Positions 24,278 to 33,301 of a stretch of 64,000 nucleotides of DNA are shown piece by piece (the first letter of the stretch is position 1; the number at the start of each line of letters is the position of its first letter). The position numbers were made by a program, and so were the translations under genes. A model generated the notes under the pieces. It was not told where the DNA came from and did no database searches. It saw only the letters and a list, made by a program, of their open reading frames with translations. Source of the stretch: JAHRAW01 sp965226545 (lineage in GTDB: Bacteria > Pseudomonadota > Gammaproteobacteria > Arenicellales > Poriferihabitantaceae); contig OZ245364.1 in NCBI GenBank assembly GCA_965226545.1, forward strand, positions 186,001 through 250,000. The letters are read 5' to 3'.

Positions 24278-27200
24278 TCACCCCCCCCTCAAACATCAAA
24301 GCCTGAAACACCGGTTCAATCATTTCCGCGTCCCAATTATCGCCCTCTTGTTGCAGGGCGTTAAGCATGTGGTCGCCATTGACATAAATTTTGTCCGGGG
24401 CGTCGACGAGGTTTTTGCGGTGTTTGGTAAACCATTGGTTTAACTTTTCCGCGTCGGTTTTTTTCGTGTCGCGCCATAAAATAAGCGCGTTGTCGCCGTC
24501 GGCGGTTTTGCCGGATACGGCGAGAATGCCGTCGAGCACTTGTCGGCGCGCAACCTGCAGACCGAGCAGGAAGTTAAAGGTTTCGGCAAGGTCGGCCGGC
24601 GCGTTGCCGCGTACGCCTTCGCGCACCACCGTCAAGGTGTGTGCGCCGGGTTTTTCAAAATCTTTAACGACTAATGTGGCGTTGCGGTCGTCGCGCGTGA
24701 CGCCGTCGTCAAGGCAATAGCGCAAAAGATAATCGTCGGCGAATTTTTGATGTTCGGCTTGCGCCAACAGTTCGCTGGGCGCGGCGATTTGCAAACTGTC
24801 CAGCGTGTCTTCGTAGGATTCCAAACGGATGTATTTGACCAATTGGCTTACGCCGACGCGGCTTGTCGGCTTGCCGTCTTTCCATTCGGTTGAGTAAATC
24901 GCTTTTTTGATTCGCGGCAGCAGCACGGCGTCGAAATGTTTGCCGAGTTCGACGAGGACGTATTTGCGGTCGCCGTTGTCGTTGCGGTTAAGGTTGATGA
25001 CGGCGTGACCGGTTGTGCCGGAGCCGGCGAAGTAATCGAGCACGTTAACGTTTTGTTTGCCGCCGCTTGCAGCGACCACGCAATCTTCGACCAACCGCAA
25101 CGATTTTGGAAAATCAAACGGGTTTTCTAAAAATAGCGCTTTCATTACGCGCGCACCATGATTAGCCGACGCGTAATCGCCGCTATCCCACCAAGTTCCT
25201 GGCGTTGCACCTTCGTCCATACGGGTTTTAAACTGTATTCCGATTTCGCCTTCGCCGCTTTCTCCGTCCCCGTTGCGCCGAACGCGATACTCGCTTAAAT
25301 CTGACTGAATACGCTCCCATCCGCGATGCCAGCGTTTTTCCACTTTTTGCGCCCCAACATATTTGACGGGCCAGACGACAGCCTCACCCTTAACAGGATC
25401 TTCCAAAATTTTGTACGCGCGCCGGCTTTCGTCCCACTCCATTTTAGGAATGCGAAGCGAATCGTCTGCCCCGACATATATGGGGTAAAACATGGTCGGC
25501 ACGTCCTCTCTGCGGTCCCCCGCCCCTTGCCGAATCAAAGTAAGCCAAGCGTAATTCCCTTCCTCATCTGAAAAAGGATAGCGCGTCAACTGTTTTTCGG
25601 TTTTGGGTATTGCGGCGGGTGCGGAATTTTCGCAACCAAAAAACATTCCGTATTCGTGGTTGGGCGAAAATTGCTCGGTGGATTTTCGCCCAACCGGATT
25701 GGAACGAACTGACACAACACCCAATTCATTTTCAAAAACGCTCTGCATAAGCGAACGCAAACGCCACGCCTCTTCGTCGTCAATCGCGCAACACACCACG
25801 CCGGTTTTTGGCATCAATAACTTCGCCAACTGCAGGCGGTCATCCATCAACGCAAGCCACGATGAATTTTTGTAACCGTTTTTGTAAATAATCGCCGATG
25901 CATCAGTGTTATACGGCGGGTCAATATAAACACACTGCACCCGCCCGCGATACTGCGCCTGCAACAAGTTAAGTGCCTGAAAATTTTCGCCATGTACAAG
26001 CAACCCATTCATCTGCTCATCCAACGGCGCATCGTTGGATATTTCGGCAAGCAACTTATCCGTAAACGCCTTGTCAAAATGCCGCGTATCCAGCACCAAA
26101 AACGGATTCGCTTTAAGAAAATCGGTCGGCAGTTTTTTTGCGAACGATTCCAATTCATCAATCGCAAACAACTCCACCCATTCGGCAACTTGCGCTTTAT
26201 TGGCGACGATGTCGCCGTAAAACGACGCCGGCACTTTGTCCAACGTAATGCAGTATTGCGTTTCCAAAACAAACTTCTTTTTCAACCAAAGTTGTTTTTG
26301 GAAATCTTCCAACTGCGCAAGGAAGTCGATGATTTGGTCGCCGGCGCGTTTAATCGCTTGCGTCTGCGCCAAGGCGCGCTTCAACACCGCCGGATGATTG
26401 GTTAGTTGCAGGTTTTCCACCGACAACACTTCGCTTTTCAAGTAATAATCCAATTCGCGACGCAAAAAGCCGCCCAAATCTTTATGGATGAAATAATCAA
26501 AACTGTTTTTGGCGGCGTAGGCGTCGATGTGTTTGCGCAACAACGTGCGGTTTTCATCGCATTCGGTCGGGCAGGATTTGCAAAGCGGCGCCAGCCACTC
26601 GTTGTGTTTTTTGTTCAGCGCCGAACGGATGCGCGATTCGATGTTGGCGTTAAGCGTTTCCTGCCCGTTTTTGGGGTGGGCGGCTTTTTCGCTTGCGGTT
26701 AACGGGCGATGCTCAAAGCGGATAACCAAATCGTCGCCGACGACCTCGATAAACTTTTTCGCCAACACAAACATTCGCTTCTTGCCGTTGGCTTCTTTAA
26801 TGTGGTCTTTTTCATTGTCGGCGCGCGCGATTTCAAAACGCACGCGAGATTGCCCTTTGTCTTTGTCAACCAAAAAAATATACGACGCATAATTTTCGGT
26901 CGTCTTGATGTAGTACTGGTCGGAATTCGCCCAATGCAATTTCACCTCTTCGCCGTTGTAAGGGATGGCGTAGGCGTCGTTGCCGTGGCTTTTATAACGC
27001 CGCAACGAAATAAAATCGCCGTCTTTGTAATAGCGCGCAAAAAATTGATAGAGATGATTGAAAGTGTCGTCGCGCGCCTCTTCATCGTCAATGCGCAATT
27101 GGATGTCGTTTTTTAACTTCTTGATTCTATTAAGGTCGTCGGCTTCGTCGTCGGACAACCCTAAATGTTGTACGGCAAGTTGCCGCGCTGCGCTTAACGT

Positions 27201-27422
27201 CTTGCGCGCATGTTCGCGGTTGGCGGCGGAGATGTCGCCAAGCGTTTCGTTAATTTCCGGGAACAGGCGTTTTTCCAAAAACGAATGCACCTCCTCGGAT
27301 TTGTGTTTCATAATCCGATACAAGCCAAAATCCAAATCGCCGCGGTCCAATTGAAACAACTCGCGCAACTTGGCTTTAAGCAGGTCGCGATTTTTGTCGG
27401 TGGTTTCTTGCTTGGTGTTCAT
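24258..27422 (-). CDS. Type III restriction-modification DNA methyltransferase (Mod), long form
   Basis: Mod methylates adenine at the R-M recognition site and guides Res. The 1,054-residue protein contains the beta-class order: motif IV DPPYNTDAS near residue 500 precedes motif I DYFAGSGTTGHAVI near residue 794, followed by the KYVLVELGKHFDAVLLPRIK segment typical of type III Mod. About 480 residues precede motif IV, against about 100-150 in classical Mod proteins, so this is the enlarged variety often paired with ~1,000-residue Res. Near the end, eight G in a row (24281-24288) code for the last Gly codons and lie just before the AbiJ-like start. Upstream of Mod, 30 bp separate it from a class V aminotransferase. 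Confidence 0.9.
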   Translation of the reverse strand: MNTKQETTDKNRDLLKAKLRELFQLDRGDLDFGLYRIMKHKSEEVHSFLEKRLFPEINETLGDISAANREHARKTLSAARQLAVQHLGLSDDEADDLNRIKKLKNDIQLRIDDEEARDDTFNHLYQFFARYYKDGDFISLRRYKSHGNDAYAIPYNGEEVKLHWANSDQYYIKTTENYASYIFLVDKDKGQSRVRFEIARADNEKDHIKEANGKKRMFVLAKKFIEVVGDDLVIRFEHRPLTASEKAAHPKNGQETLNANIESRIRSALNKKHNEWLAPLCKSCPTECDENRTLLRKHIDAYAAKNSFDYFIHKDLGGFLRRELDYYLKSEVLSVENLQLTNHPAVLKRALAQTQAIKRAGDQIIDFLAQLEDFQKQLWLKKKFVLETQYCITLDKVPASFYGDIVANKAQVAEWVELFAIDELESFAKKLPTDFLKANPFLVLDTRHFDKAFTDKLLAEISNDAPLDEQMNGLLVHGENFQALNLLQAQYRGRVQCVYIDPPYNTDASAIIYKNGYKNSSWLALMDDRLQLAKLLMPKTGVVCCAIDDEEAWRLRSLMQSVFENELGVVSVRSNPVGRKSTEQFSPNHEYGMFFGCENSAPAAIPKTEKQLTRYPFSDEEGNYAWLTLIRQGAGDRREDVPTMFYPIYVGADDSLRIPKMEWDESRRAYKILEDPVKGEAVVWPVKYVGAQKVEKRWHRGWERIQSDLSEYRVRRNGDGESGEGEIGIQFKTRMDEGATPGTWWDSGDYASANHGARVMKALFLENPFDFPKSLRLVEDCVVAASGGKQNVNVLDYFAGSGTTGHAVINLNRNDNGDRKYVLVELGKHFDAVLLPRIKKAIYSTEWKDGKPTSRVGVSQLVKYIRLESYEDTLDSLQIAAPSELLAQAEHQKFADDYLLRYCLDDGVTRDDRNATLVVKDFEKPGAHTLTVVREGVRGNAPADLAETFNFLLGLQVARRQVLDGILAVSGKTADGDNALILWRDTKKTDAEKLNQWFTKHRKNLVDAPDKIYVNGDHMLNALQQEGDNWDAEMIEPVFQALMFEGGVSDGCAE
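24281..24288 (-). repeat. G8 homopolymer at the mod-abiJ junction
   Basis: Eight G (read on the minus strand) end the Mod frame as GAG GGG GGG GTG, 6-8 nt upstream of the GTG/ATG starts of the AbiJ-like gene. The run can act as its Shine-Dalgarno. One base more or less would make Mod stop within 2-4 codons, changing overlap and coupling. Confidence 0.75.
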
Positions 27423-27452
27423 TGCTTGATTGTAACAAAAATAAACCCCCCG

Positions 27453-28958
27453 CTACCGCGCAAACCAATCATCCACCGCACCACGCACCGAAAACGCCGA
27501 GTCGATATCAAAGGAAAAAGTTTTATGACGATATTCACCGTCCGCGTCTTGGCGGTATTTCTGCAGGTAATCGGCTTTGTGGTCGCGGATGTGTTGGACG
27601 GCTTTGATTAGGGCGTCTACATCGGCGGCGGTGGAATATACGCCGAAACTGGCGCGCACCATTCCGCGATGAAGTTCGGCGAGGGCTTCCAATTCCTTGT
27701 TGGATAAATCGCCCATTTGTTCGCCGAGGTCGGTGGAGATCATTTCGCGTACATACGGATGCGCGCAAAAGCAGGCGTTGCGTACGGCGATGTTGAAATA
27801 ATCGTTTAATACGGCGGCGACGAAGGAATGATGCAGCCCGCGTAAGTTAAACGACACGGCGCCGACGCGCGGGAATTTTTTGGTGTCAACGGCGGCGTAG
27901 ACGACGACATCGTCGATGGCGTTAAGGCGCGCGACGGCGTCGTTTAATAGCGCGGCTTCTTCGGCGGCGATGATGGGCATGCCGATTTGGGTTAGTGCAT
28001 ACGCCACCGCTGCCATGTGAATTGCGCCGGCGATGTTGGGGGTGCCGGCTTCGAAACGGTCGGGGAATTTTTCGGTGGTGAAGTGGCGGTCCAAATAAAC
28101 ATCATCGACCATGCCGCCGCCGGCATCGAACGGTTCGGCGTCGGCGAAAAGGTCTGTGCGCGTAATCACCGCGCCGGGTGCGCCGGGGGCGTAGAGTTTA
28201 TGGCCGGATAAACACACAATATCCAAATCGCGCGCCGGGTTGGCGTGTCCGCTCATTTGTATTGGCGCATGCGCGGCCAGTTGCGCGGCATCGACCAAAA
28301 TCGCCGCGCCATAACGATGCGCCAATTCGGCGATGTCGTAAATCGGATTCATCAAACCGGTGACATTGGATGCGCCGGTGACGGCGACATAGTTTACGCG
28401 TTCGCCGTATTCATTTATGGCGCGCGCCATGCGCTCGACATCGACGCAGCCCAAACCGAATTCGCCGGTGACCACCGGGATATGCACCACGTTTTCGAAA
28501 TGCATTCGATGCGGCAAGTCGTTCGAATGATGTTCCATTATCGTGGTGATGACGACATCGCGCGTCGGGCGTTTTTGCGCCAAGCCGCGCGCCGCGCAAT
28601 TGAGCCCGGCGGTGGCGCCGCTGCCGACAAAAAAGCAACCGTGCGTTTCCGCATCCGCGCCGACAAAATCGCGCAACATCGCATGCGCCCAAGCGTATTC
28701 GCGCGTGGTCAATTGCGCGGCAAAATGCACGGTGGTGTGCGGGTTGGCGTAATGCGGCAGATATTCATCCAACACCGCCCGCCCGAATCGCAACGCCAAA
28801 GTGGTTGCGGTGCTGTCCAAATAAACCCGCCGCGCGGTTTTGCCGTTCGCCAATCGATAACAAACCGCATCGCCAACGGCGGCGCGCAGTTTGTGCAGCA
28901 TTTGTTTGCGGCGGGTGGGGTTGTCGATTTTCACTTGGGGGCGCGGGTTAACTTGCAC
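27453..28958 (-). CDS. Class V aminotransferase-fold PLP enzyme (cysteine desulfurase-like)
   Basis: The 501-residue protein resembles SufS/NifS-type enzymes. It shows YLDSTATTLALRFG near residue 47, ITTIMEHHSNDLP near 137, the PLP-aldimine lysine in LSGHKLYAPGAPGAV near residue 250, and RFEAGTPNIAGAIHMAAVAY near 308. A cysteine-containing loop VRNACFCAHPYV near residue 393 sits where the catalytic Cys of group II desulfurases lies. The substrate is uncertain; cysteine desulfuration or another beta-elimination are the options. The start is GTG at 28958; the ATG at 28901 is an alternative. It is upstream of mod in the same orientation, 30 bp apart, so co-transcription with the defence genes is possible. 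Confidence 0.75.
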   Translation of the reverse strand: MQVNPRPQVKIDNPTRRKQMLHKLRAAVGDAVCYRLANGKTARRVYLDSTATTLALRFGRAVLDEYLPHYANPHTTVHFAAQLTTREYAWAHAMLRDFVGADAETHGCFFVGSGATAGLNCAARGLAQKRPTRDVVITTIMEHHSNDLPHRMHFENVVHIPVVTGEFGLGCVDVERMARAINEYGERVNYVAVTGASNVTGLMNPIYDIAELAHRYGAAILVDAAQLAAHAPIQMSGHANPARDLDIVCLSGHKLYAPGAPGAVITRTDLFADAEPFDAGGGMVDDVYLDRHFTTEKFPDRFEAGTPNIAGAIHMAAVAYALTQIGMPIIAAEEAALLNDAVARLNAIDDVVVYAAVDTKKFPRVGAVSFNLRGLHHSFVAAVLNDYFNIAVRNACFCAHPYVREMISTDLGEQMGDLSNKELEALAELHRGMVRASFGVYSTAADVDALIKAVQHIRDHKADYLQKYRQDADGEYRHKTFSFDIDSAFSVRGAVDDWFAR

Positions 28959-29057
28959 TTGTTAAACGGTCGCCGACAAGTGCGACATTGCATTGATGTT
29001 GCATAGGCATTGCATCATTGTCGTTTACAGTTGCAACGATTGCGGCATTGGTCGAGT

Positions 29058-29140
29058 GTTAACATCGACAAGGTCGACATCGAAAGTTAACATCAAAAGT
29101 TAACATCGATATGTAACATCGAGATGCAACATCGATGCGG
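29058..29140. repeat. GTTAACATCGA array upstream of sthA
   Basis: Units of about 12-14 nt recur: GTTAACATCGACAAG, GTCGACATCGAAA, GTTAACATCAAAA, GTTAACATCGATAT, GTAACATCGAGAT and GCAACATCGATGC. These lie in the 397 bp gene-free spacer 28959-29355 between the aminotransferase and sthA. Confidence 0.85.
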
Positions 29141-29185
29141 CACAAGGATATGCATTGTACGCCGAATAATTTGCCGCGCCGATAT

Positions 29186-29302
29186 GCGCCGACAGTGTGC
29201 GCATAATGCGCATACCGCGCATGCAAGCGCATCATAAGTGCATAAATGAATGCATAATGAATGCATCATAATAAATGCATACCAATGCACACAGGTGCAT
29301 AT
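29186..29302. repeat. GCATAA/ATGCAT-rich stretch upstream of sthA
   Basis: Words such as GTGCGCATAATGCGCATACCG and AATGAATGCATAATGAATGC repeat through 115 bp, with ATGCAT-type palindromes at close spacing. It may be the same kind of array in a different sequence version, and it must contain the sthA promoter. Confidence 0.6.
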
Positions 29303-29355
29303 AATGGACACCCCGCCAACCGTGCGCGGCAACGACAACAGCAATCACCAACGGC

Positions 29356-30771
29356 ATGCAAAACTACGACCTCATCGTCATCGGCTCCGGCCCGGCCGGC
29401 AAAACCGCCGCGATTCAAGCCACCAAGTTGGGGCGCAAGGTGGCGGTGGTGGATGGCATGGCCGAGGTTGGCGGGGTGTGTGTGCATACCGGGACGATAC
29501 CGAGCAAGACGATGCGCGAGACTGTGCTTAATCTCACAGGGTTTCGCGAGCGCGGGTTTTATGGGCGGTCGTATCGGGTGAAGCAGGACATTACCGCGGC
29601 GGATTTAATGCAGCGGTTGAACATGACCTTAAAGCGCGAAGTGGATATTTTGGAGGATCAACTGGTGCGCAACGGCGTCGATATCACCTGCGGACACGGG
29701 CGGTTTATCGATGCGCATTGCATCGAAGTCGAAGCGGCCGGCGGCGAGCGCACACCGTTGCGCGCCGAGCGGTTTGTCATCACCGTCGGCACGCGCACCT
29801 ATCGCCCGGAGTATGTGCCGTTCAACGGCGCGACGGTGATTGACAGCGATGAAGTAACCAAGATGCCGCGATTGCCGCGTTCGCTCACCGTCATCGGCGC
29901 GGGCGTGGTGGGCGTCGAGTACGCGACTATTTTTCAGGCGTTGGACATTAATGTAACGCTGATTGAGCCGCGCGAGACGATGTTGGATTTTATCGATAAG
30001 GAAATCCTGATGCATTTTCGTCACGACATTGTCGATGCCGGCTTGCGGCTGCAGTTTGGACAAAAAGTTAAATCGATTACCGCGCGGCGCAACGACACTT
30101 GCGTTGTGCGATTGGAAAGCGGGCGGGCGTTTGCATCGGAGATGGTGTTGTTTGCGGCCGGGCGCATCGGCGCGACTGATTCGTTGGGGTTGGAAAATTG
30201 CGGATTGGAAGTCGACCATCGCGGGCGATTGACGGTCAATGAGAATTTTCAAACCACTGTGCCGCATATTTACGCCGCCGGCGATGTTATCGGCTTCCCG
30301 AGTTTGGCCTCCACTTCGCTCGAACAAGGGCGCATCGCGGCCTTGCATGCTTTGGGCGAACGCGTGCATAAACAGCCGGCGTTTTTTCCGTACGGCATTT
30401 ACGCGGTGCCGGAGATGTCCATGGTCGGCATGACCGAAGAGGAAGTGATTGCGCGCAAAATTCCATATGAGGTTGGCGTTACGCCGTTGCGCGAAACTTC
30501 GCGCGGCAAGGTGATGGGGCTGGGCTCGGGCGTGGTCAAGGCGATTTTCTCGACCAAATCGCGGCGGCTGCTCGGCGTGCATATCGTCGGCGAAGGCGCA
30601 ACCGAATTGATTCACATCGGTCAAGCGGTGCTGACGTTGAAAGGCACCTTGGATTATTTTTTGGAGAATGCGTTTAATTATCCGACGCTGGCCGAAGCCT
30701 ACAAAGTCGCGGCGTTGTATGCGCATAATCGAATCGTTGCGTTAAATAACGGGCGTGATTCGGATTCTTAA
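29356..30771 (+). CDS. sthA: Soluble pyridine nucleotide transhydrogenase
   Basis: SthA moves reducing equivalents between NADH and NADP(H). The 471-residue flavoprotein has the FAD-binding MQNYDLIVIGSGPAGKTAA Rossmann start at residues 1-19 and GTIPSKTMRE near 48-57, where dithiol family members have a CxxxxC redox pair; here the first Cys is in CVHTGTIPSK and the second is absent, as in SthA. The NAD(P) domain has TVIGAGVVGVEYATIF near residue 179 and the C-terminal dimer interface contains TEEEVIARKIPYEVG. Its length matches E. coli SthA (466). It stands alone after a repeat-rich spacer. Confidence 0.93.
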   Translation: MQNYDLIVIGSGPAGKTAAIQATKLGRKVAVVDGMAEVGGVCVHTGTIPSKTMRETVLNLTGFRERGFYGRSYRVKQDITAADLMQRLNMTLKREVDILEDQLVRNGVDITCGHGRFIDAHCIEVEAAGGERTPLRAERFVITVGTRTYRPEYVPFNGATVIDSDEVTKMPRLPRSLTVIGAGVVGVEYATIFQALDINVTLIEPRETMLDFIDKEILMHFRHDIVDAGLRLQFGQKVKSITARRNDTCVVRLESGRAFASEMVLFAAGRIGATDSLGLENCGLEVDHRGRLTVNENFQTTVPHIYAAGDVIGFPSLASTSLEQGRIAALHALGERVHKQPAFFPYGIYAVPEMSMVGMTEEEVIARKIPYEVGVTPLRETSRGKVMGLGSGVVKAIFSTKSRRLLGVHIVGEGATELIHIGQAVLTLKGTLDYFLENAFNYPTLAEAYKVAALYAHNRIVALNNGRDSDS

Positions 30772-30955
30772 GTGATGGTCTTAAGTGACGGTGCGGGTTA
30801 TGTCGATGTCGGCATTGTCGGCGGCGTCACGGTCATCGTACGGTCACCGTCGCATTAATCAATAACAGTGACTCATTAATTAAAGCGTGTCGTAAATTAA
30901 AAACCAAACCAAAATTGCGGCACGATAAAACCGTGTCGCAAGTTACCGCGAATGG
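30772..30955. repeat. AAGTGACGGTG / GGTCATCGTACGGTCACC array
   Basis: The spacer between the convergent sthA and quinone oxidoreductase genes holds TAAGTGACGG, GTCACGGTCATCGTACGGTCACCGTCGC and ATAACAGTGACTC, that is the AGTRAC/GTYACT core in both orientations. Confidence 0.6.
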
Positions 30956-31930
30956 TTACGGCAACAACACCGTCGCGCCGGTGGTGCGTCTTTCTTCCAA
31001 TGATCGATGCGCTTCGGCCGCGTCTTCGAGAGCGAAGGTTTGATTGATATGCACTTGCACCGCGCCGGAAAGCACTGCATCGAACAATTCATTGGCGCGG
31101 AAAATTAATTCCTCGCGCGTGGCGGTGTAGTGAAACAAACTTGGGCGGGTGACAAACAGCCCGCCTTTGGCGTTGAGCGCGCCGATGTCGAACGGCGCAA
31201 CCGCGCCGGAGGATTGCCCGAAGGTCACCATCATTCCGCGCGGCTTGATGCAATCCAGCGATTTCATAAAGGTGTCCTTGCCGACTGAATCATAAACTGC
31301 GGCGACGCCGTTGCCGGCGGTGAGTTCGCGCACCTGCGCAACCCAATCGTCGCGCGAATAATCGACGACATGCGTGCAACCGTTGGCGCGCGCCAATTCG
31401 GCTTTGGCTGCGCCGCCAACCGCGCCGATGACCGTCGCGCCGAGATGATGCGCCCATTGACACACCATCAAGCCGACGCCACCGGCCGCGGCATGCACCA
31501 AAATCGCGTCGCCGGCTTGCAGATGATACGCGCCGCGCAATAAATAATGCGCGGTCATTCCCTTCAACATAATCGCCGCGGCGGTGTTGTCGTCGAGCGC
31601 ATCCGGCAATTTGACGACGCGCGCGGCTTTCATGTTGCGCGCTTCACTGTACGCGCCAATCGGCGGCGATGCATAAGCGACGCGGTCGCCGACGGCAAAG
31701 CCATCCACTTGCGCGCCGATTTTTTCAACGATGCCGGCGCCTTCCAAGCCGGGCGTAAACGGCAATTGCCCGGCGTCGTACAGCCCGGTGCGAAAATAAA
31801 CATCGATAAAATTTAAGCCAATCGCGCGATGGCGCAGTTGTATTTCATCGTCTGCCGGTGCGGCGAGCTTGCAATCGCTCCATTGCAATTGCGATGCGTC
31901 GCCGGTTTTTTTGATGATGATATGTTTCAT
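30956..31930 (-). CDS. qorA: Zinc-independent quinone oxidoreductase (NADPH:quinone reductase, MDR superfamily)
   Basis: The 324-residue medium-chain reductase has the QorA pattern: RHRAIGLNFIDVYFRTGLY near residues 33-51 and LPFTPGLEGAGIVEKIG near 56-72. The NADPH-binding VHAAAGGVGLMVCQWAHHLG is at residues about 145-164. No structural-zinc cysteine cluster is present, as expected for zeta-crystallin-type quinone reductases that reduce quinones with NADPH by one electron. Specificity for quinones is inferred from family resemblance only. The gene is convergent with sthA and lies alone. Confidence 0.88.
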   Translation of the reverse strand: MKHIIIKKTGDASQLQWSDCKLAAPADDEIQLRHRAIGLNFIDVYFRTGLYDAGQLPFTPGLEGAGIVEKIGAQVDGFAVGDRVAYASPPIGAYSEARNMKAARVVKLPDALDDNTAAAIMLKGMTAHYLLRGAYHLQAGDAILVHAAAGGVGLMVCQWAHHLGATVIGAVGGAAKAELARANGCTHVVDYSRDDWVAQVRELTAGNGVAAVYDSVGKDTFMKSLDCIKPRGMMVTFGQSSGAVAPFDIGALNAKGGLFVTRPSLFHYTATREELIFRANELFDAVLSGAVQVHINQTFALEDAAEAHRSLEERRTTGATVLLP

Positions 31931-32117
31931 TGGATTCGATTGGGTTAAGTGCGCATGCGTTAAGTGCGCGCGCGGTTAATGTGATGGTTGGCACAGTTAA
32001 TGTTAAGTGCGATTTTGTAGGTTAAGCAAAATAAATTACTTGCAACCAAAATGCAACTTAACTTAATCCAAATAACTTGATGCAAATAACTTAATGCAAA
32101 TTAACTTAATTCATTTA
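31931..32117. repeat. AACTTAAT/GCAAATAACTT array
   Basis: The 187 bp between qorA and gluQ carries TTAACTTAATCCAAATAACTTGATGCAAATAACTT-type units, most regular from 32045 to 32117, plus GTTAAGTGCGCATGCGTTAAGTGCGCGC at 31945-31975. Confidence 0.8.
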
Positions 32118-33089
32118 TTAATGCACGGCGCGCAAAGCATCGCGCAATGATGTTAAATCAAACTGTTGCAACAATTCGCGCGCGCTGAGCGCATCGCCGA
32201 ATTGCCAGCCGAGCGAATGCGCCAACTGCGCGATGATTTGCGGCGCGGTTTGTCCGGCGTCGCGCAAGGCATCCAGCGAAGTTTCGCGCGCGCGTTTGGC
32301 AAGCCGTTGCCCGGCGGCGTCGCACAACAGCGGCACATGCCAATAGGTTGGCGTCGGCAAGTGTAATGCGCGTTGCAATGCAAGTTGCGCCGCCGTCGAT
32401 TCGATTAAATCGGCGCCGCGCACGATGCAAGTTACGCCCATCTGCGCGTCGTCGACAACATTGGCGAGATGATAGGCGAATACGCCGTCGGCGCGGCGCA
32501 CGACAAAATCGCCGAGTGTGCGCGCCGCCCGGCAATGTTGCGCGCCGAGCAGTTCATCGACAAAATGCAGTTCATCCTCGGCATCGATGCGATAGCGCCA
32601 GGCCGGCGCGCGGCTTGGGTTGCGCGGTGCGGCGTTGCGGCAGGTGCCGGGATAAATGCGCGCGCGCGCATGCGGGGCGTTGACGGCGTCTGCGATGTCT
32701 TTGCGCGAACAATAACAGGCGAATAATGCGCCGCGTTGTTGCAATTGGGCGAAGGCGTTTTCGTATTGCGCGGTGCGCGTCGATTGCAAGTGTACTTTAG
32801 ACGCATTCGATTCATTCGATGCATCGGAAGTGTCGAGTGCATCGAATGCATTGTCGGGCGCGGCATCCCAATCCAAGCCGAGCCAAGTTAAGTCATCGAC
32901 GATGGCGCGGATGTATTGCGGGCGGGCGCGGCTTGCATCCAAATCATCGATGCGCAATAGAAATCGTCCGTTTGCCAATCGCGCCTGCATCCACGCCAAT
33001 AAAGCGGTGCGCAAATTGCCGAGATGCAACCGTCCGCTGGGGCTGGGGGCGTAACGTCCGCAGGCGGGGGATGAATCGTTTTCGGGCAT
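32118..33089 (-). CDS. gluQ: Glutamyl-Q tRNA(Asp) synthetase
   Basis: GluQ-RS (YadB) attaches glutamate to queuosine of tRNA(Asp). The 323-residue protein is a class I synthetase core lacking the anticodon-binding domain of GltX. The HIGH-type motif is in PSPSGRLHLGNLRTAL near residues 14-29. The KMSKS-type motif is LAKRARETS near residue 245, and the zinc-ligand pattern CYCSRKDI and TCRNAAP (residues about 122-150) is characteristic of GluQ. Residues about 78-98 (DTSDASNESNASK) are a Ser/Asn/Asp-rich insertion coded by GCATTCGATTCATTCGATGC-like hexamers. The start at 33089 gives the family N-terminus; a longer frame upstream is array-derived. Confidence 0.93.
   Translation of the reverse strand: MPENDSSPACGRYAPSPSGRLHLGNLRTALLAWMQARLANGRFLLRIDDLDASRARPQYIRAIVDDLTWLGLDWDAAPDNAFDALDTSDASNESNASKVHLQSTRTAQYENAFAQLQQRGALFACYCSRKDIADAVNAPHARARIYPGTCRNAAPRNPSRAPAWRYRIDAEDELHFVDELLGAQHCRAARTLGDFVVRRADGVFAYHLANVVDDAQMGVTCIVRGADLIESTAAQLALQRALHLPTPTYWHVPLLCDAAGQRLAKRARETSLDALRDAGQTAPQIIAQLAHSLGWQFGDALSARELLQQFDLTSLRDALRAVH
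32790..32860. repeat. Short in-frame GCATTCGATTCATTCGATGC array inside gluQ
   Basis: The stretch encodes the serine-rich insertion of GluQ. It is shorter than the trpG, rng or aminopeptidase insertions, but the hexamer wording is the same kind. Confidence 0.6.
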
Positions 33090-33301
33090 TGGGTGGCGGT
33101 TCGAAGTTCGAAGTGCGTTCGAAGTGCAATGCGAAATCAAAATGCGAAGTGCATAAGTGCAAGTGCAATTATGCAATGCAACTTATTAAGTGCAATTGCA
33201 TAGTGCAAATTACAAAGTGCAATTACGAATTAAGAATTAAAAATTATGAATTACAAATGACAAATCACAGATGACAAGTTACGAATTAAAAATCACAACC
33301 A
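33090..33301. repeat. AAGTGCAATTATGCAATGC / AATTAAAAATTAC array
   Basis: The whole 212 bp gap between gluQ and frc is built from GTTCGAAGTGCG, AAGTGCAA and GAATTACAAATGACAAATC words, ending at the frc 3' end. No promoter or gene is assigned. Confidence 0.75.

Noticed and set aside
20242..27422. BREX, Dnd, Zorya or other multi-gene defence system
   Set aside because: No matching marker genes beyond Mod, Res and the AbiJ-like protein are present.
29860..30726. Long antisense frames over sthA and other GC-biased genes
   Set aside because: They are typical shadow frames of real genes and have no motif, signal or start support.
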